64,000 nt of DNA. It comes from Varibaculum cambriense (GTDB lineage Bacteria > Actinomycetota > Actinomycetes > Actinomycetales > Actinomycetaceae). The DNA lies in NCBI RefSeq assembly GCF_002848005.1, contig NZ_PKHX01000003.1:122317-186316 (forward strand), in the 5' to 3' direction. The translations under genes and the position numbers were made by a program. Below the pieces are notes generated by a model. That model was not told the origin of the DNA, ran no database searches, and worked only from the letters and a program-made list of their open reading frames with translations. Of this stretch, positions 62,377 to 64,000 are shown in pieces (within the stretch, counting starts at the first letter, position 1; every line of letters starts with the position of its first letter).

Positions 62377-63464
62377 TACAGCTCCACCGTATAGATCATG
62401 CGTGCCCCGGCCAGCTGAAAATCACAAGCGGTACATACCCGGGATAGATCACCTAGTTTTGGATAGTTATCCTCGGCGAAGACTTGTTTATAGCCGGAAT
62501 CCGCGCACGCTATAAGTACTTGGGAAAGCACTTGTTTCAGCACTGCATATTCGGCGCCGTGACTATCGGCATTTCGCCGGTCATCGCCAAAAATATCGAC
62601 GGCTACTGCCGGAATTATTTGGTTCGATGCCCCCTCGGATTCTCGGCAGCTGCTTTGGCACAGATTCCGGTAAACTACCAGGCAATAGGCCAGCACCCGC
62701 CCGGAGCTCATAGAGATAGCTACAAAAGAAAGATCGGGAGCCAGGTTCGCTACTACCCGTCCCCACCAGCGGGAAGCATCTCCTTTGGCAGCATATAGCC
62801 GGGCAGAATTTGCTACATGTAGAGCTTTTATTTCTTCCCATTGATCGGGCGAGAGGCGCCGGGCAGAAATTATCCGCACGTCTTTAATAGGGAACTTACC
62901 GGGCAGCTCCGTGAGAGTGAGTCGATCTAAACGATGAGAAAAAACTTTAATCGTACGCTGCGCCGAGAAGCCGGCGGCTGCATAGAGCATGCGGCGATCT
63001 CCGGCGCGCTCATCGACCACGTTTCGGATTTGGGCGGGGCGTTCATAGTCTTCGCCATAGTAACCCAGCATCAGTTCCCGAGCCCGCACATCTTGCCAGG
63101 CCAATAGGGCTCTGCCGATTCCGCGTCCTCGCCAATGCTCAGCAGTGACCGCGAACAGGTCGGCACGGGCATAGGTTTTTTCATCTGGCTGCAGGGTGAC
63201 TGACCCAAAAGCCGCCAGGTTGCCGCGGGAATCTAGGCCGATCAGACAGTCTTGCAGTTCCGGGTGGCTAAGCGCCTGAGTTAAGCGGGTAATCTCGCCT
63301 TCGGAAGTAGGACGCGCGGGATGGGAATGCTGTTCGGTTAGGTGGATCAGTTCCCGGATCTTCCAAGAGTCAGTTTCGCGCGAGGGTCGCCAATATAATC
63401 CCAGGTGTGCCGGGGGTACCGGGGCAGCTGGCAGGCTCCCTAGCCTTTCGCGCAAAGTTGACAT
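62376..63464 (-). CDS. Tandem-GNAT acetyltransferase 2
   Basis: 362 aa, the same two-domain design as its neighbour. The first domain has RGRGIGRALLAWQD; the second is weaker. Probably an ancient duplicate of the 61372 gene. It follows parE by 40 bp and is translationally coupled to the next gene. Confidence 0.78.
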   Translation of the reverse strand: MSTLRERLGSLPAAPVPPAHLGLYWRPSRETDSWKIRELIHLTEQHSHPARPTSEGEITRLTQALSHPELQDCLIGLDSRGNLAAFGSVTLQPDEKTYARADLFAVTAEHWRGRGIGRALLAWQDVRARELMLGYYGEDYERPAQIRNVVDERAGDRRMLYAAAGFSAQRTIKVFSHRLDRLTLTELPGKFPIKDVRIISARRLSPDQWEEIKALHVANSARLYAAKGDASRWWGRVVANLAPDLSFVAISMSSGRVLAYCLVVYRNLCQSSCRESEGASNQIIPAVAVDIFGDDRRNADSHGAEYAVLKQVLSQVLIACADSGYKQVFAEDNYPKLGDLSRVCTACDFQLAGARMIYTVEL

Positions 63465-63504
63465 GTTTTTATCTTAACGGGGGGCCAGCGGCAAACCGAA
63501 ACTT

Positions 63505-64000
63505 TTACGCATCAATCTGTTCTGCCGCTAGCTCATCGGCGCCGGCCACGATAAACTCCCGCCGCGGCGCTACTGTCGATCCCATGAGTAACTCGAAAAT
63601 ATTTTCGGCTTGTTGCAGCGCGGCTTCATCGGCAAAAGTTATTTGCCGCAGCATGCGTTTGCCGCGTTGCATCGTAGTTTCCGCGAGCTGCGAAGCATCC
63701 ATTTCGCCCAGACCTTTATAGCGCTGGATAGGTTCCTTATATTTGCGTCCGCTCTTGGCGAGGGAGCGAAGCCGCTGGTGTAGCTCGTCCTCGGAATAGG
63801 TATAAATAATTTCTTTTTTCTTCCGGCCCTGAGCTGGAATTTCAATCCGATGCAAGGGGGGTACTGCCGCATAGACCCTCCCGGCAGCAATCAGAGGGCG
63901 CATATAGCGGAAGAAGAGGGTGAGCAGCAGCGTGCGAATATGAGCACCGTCCACATCGGCGTCGGTCATCATAATGACTTTGCCGTACCTGGCCGAGTCC
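63505..64000 (-). CDS. parE: DNA topoisomerase IV subunit B, C-terminal part (5' end outside window)
   Basis: 165 codons remain to the window edge. The TOPRIM motif TDADVDGAHIRTLLL is at about residues 12-26 of the fragment, followed by GYVAVPP-like AAVPPLHRI, YKGLGEMDASQLAETTM and a short C-terminal end, as in ParE/GyrB. The subunit A gene is nearby on the other strand, separated by two GNAT genes. Confidence 0.88.
   Translation of the reverse strand, partial: DSARYGKVIMMTDADVDGAHIRTLLLTLFFRYMRPLIAAGRVYAAVPPLHRIEIPAQGRKKKEIIYTYSEDELHQRLRSLAKSGRKYKEPIQRYKGLGEMDASQLAETTMQRGKRMLRQITFADEAALQQAENIFELLMGSTVAPRREFIVAGADELAAEQIDA

Noticed and set aside
1-64000. CRISPR arrays, tRNA or rRNA genes, riboswitches
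   Set aside because: I saw no regularly spaced repeats, no cloverleaf or rRNA sequence in the gaps and no known riboswitch core.

Overview
The window is a 64 kb stretch of an actinobacterial chromosome of about 53% GC. The markers are the SepH cell-division protein, the recN-steA-steB-tlyA-nadK cluster, the CeoB/CeoC pair, the DUF3159/DUF3710/DUF4193 proteins, an actinobacterial-type GlgA and a SufR-led suf operon. Gene content and base composition fit the family Actinomycetaceae (a Varibaculum-like organism is my best guess, by inference only). Most of the window is ordinary, tightly packed core genome.

Layout. 1-2.6 kb: divergent glgA (cut by the window edge) and glgC. 2.7-8.2 kb: a SixA-like phosphatase, a small Cys protein, an ABC-F ATPase, an unrecognised protein, a SorC regulator and a HAD-IIA phosphatase. 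8.2-17.4 kb: a minus-strand block sufR-sufB-sufD-Rieske-sufC-sufS-sufU-sufT followed at once by arcA-arcB (arginine deiminase pathway). 17.6-29.2 kb: one long minus-strand cluster running from an RG-rich/TPR/HAD fusion through tlyA, nadK, recN, steA, steB, an MraY-like enzyme and murJ to a Nudix hydrolase; it follows the mycobacterial Rv1691-Rv1700 order. 29.4-33.1 kb: a SorC regulator, FGGY kinase and GpsA-like dehydrogenase operon. 33.2-40 kb: dxs, a ClC channel and acnA, with two remarkable covarying hairpins between clc and acnA. 40.3-44.1 kb: a zinc uptake operon (znuA-znuC-znuB plus a secreted five-triad histidine protein) behind a Zur-type operator. 44.3-48.9 kb: an AT-richer accessory zone with a TetR/DUF2871 pair, a membrane protein, an XRE regulator, a dead IS1249-type transposase and a tiny membrane peptide. 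48.85-64 kb: core genes again (RNA methyltransferase, KimA-like permease, ceoB/ceoC, DUF3159/OB-fold/DUF3710/DUF4193, sepH, phosphodiesterase, parC, two tandem-GNAT proteins, parE cut by the window edge).

Strongest unexplained signals. (1) Two copies of a 65-nt element at 37.0-37.3 kb, identical except for base changes that compensate each other in a stem, each closed by a long outer stem of different sequence: this looks like a conserved structured RNA or DNA element. (2) A 28-nt imperfect direct repeat at 47335 and 48859. One copy is the in-frame 3' end of the RNA methyltransferase gene, and the other encodes a matching gene tail; this is what an integrative element leaves when it inserts into the 3' end of a gene. 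Short repeated motifs resembling integrase arm sites lie beside the 48859 copy, and the interval holds the IS remnant and the 51-residue membrane peptide. (3) The zinc operon carrying a streptococcal-Pht-like histidine-triad protein.
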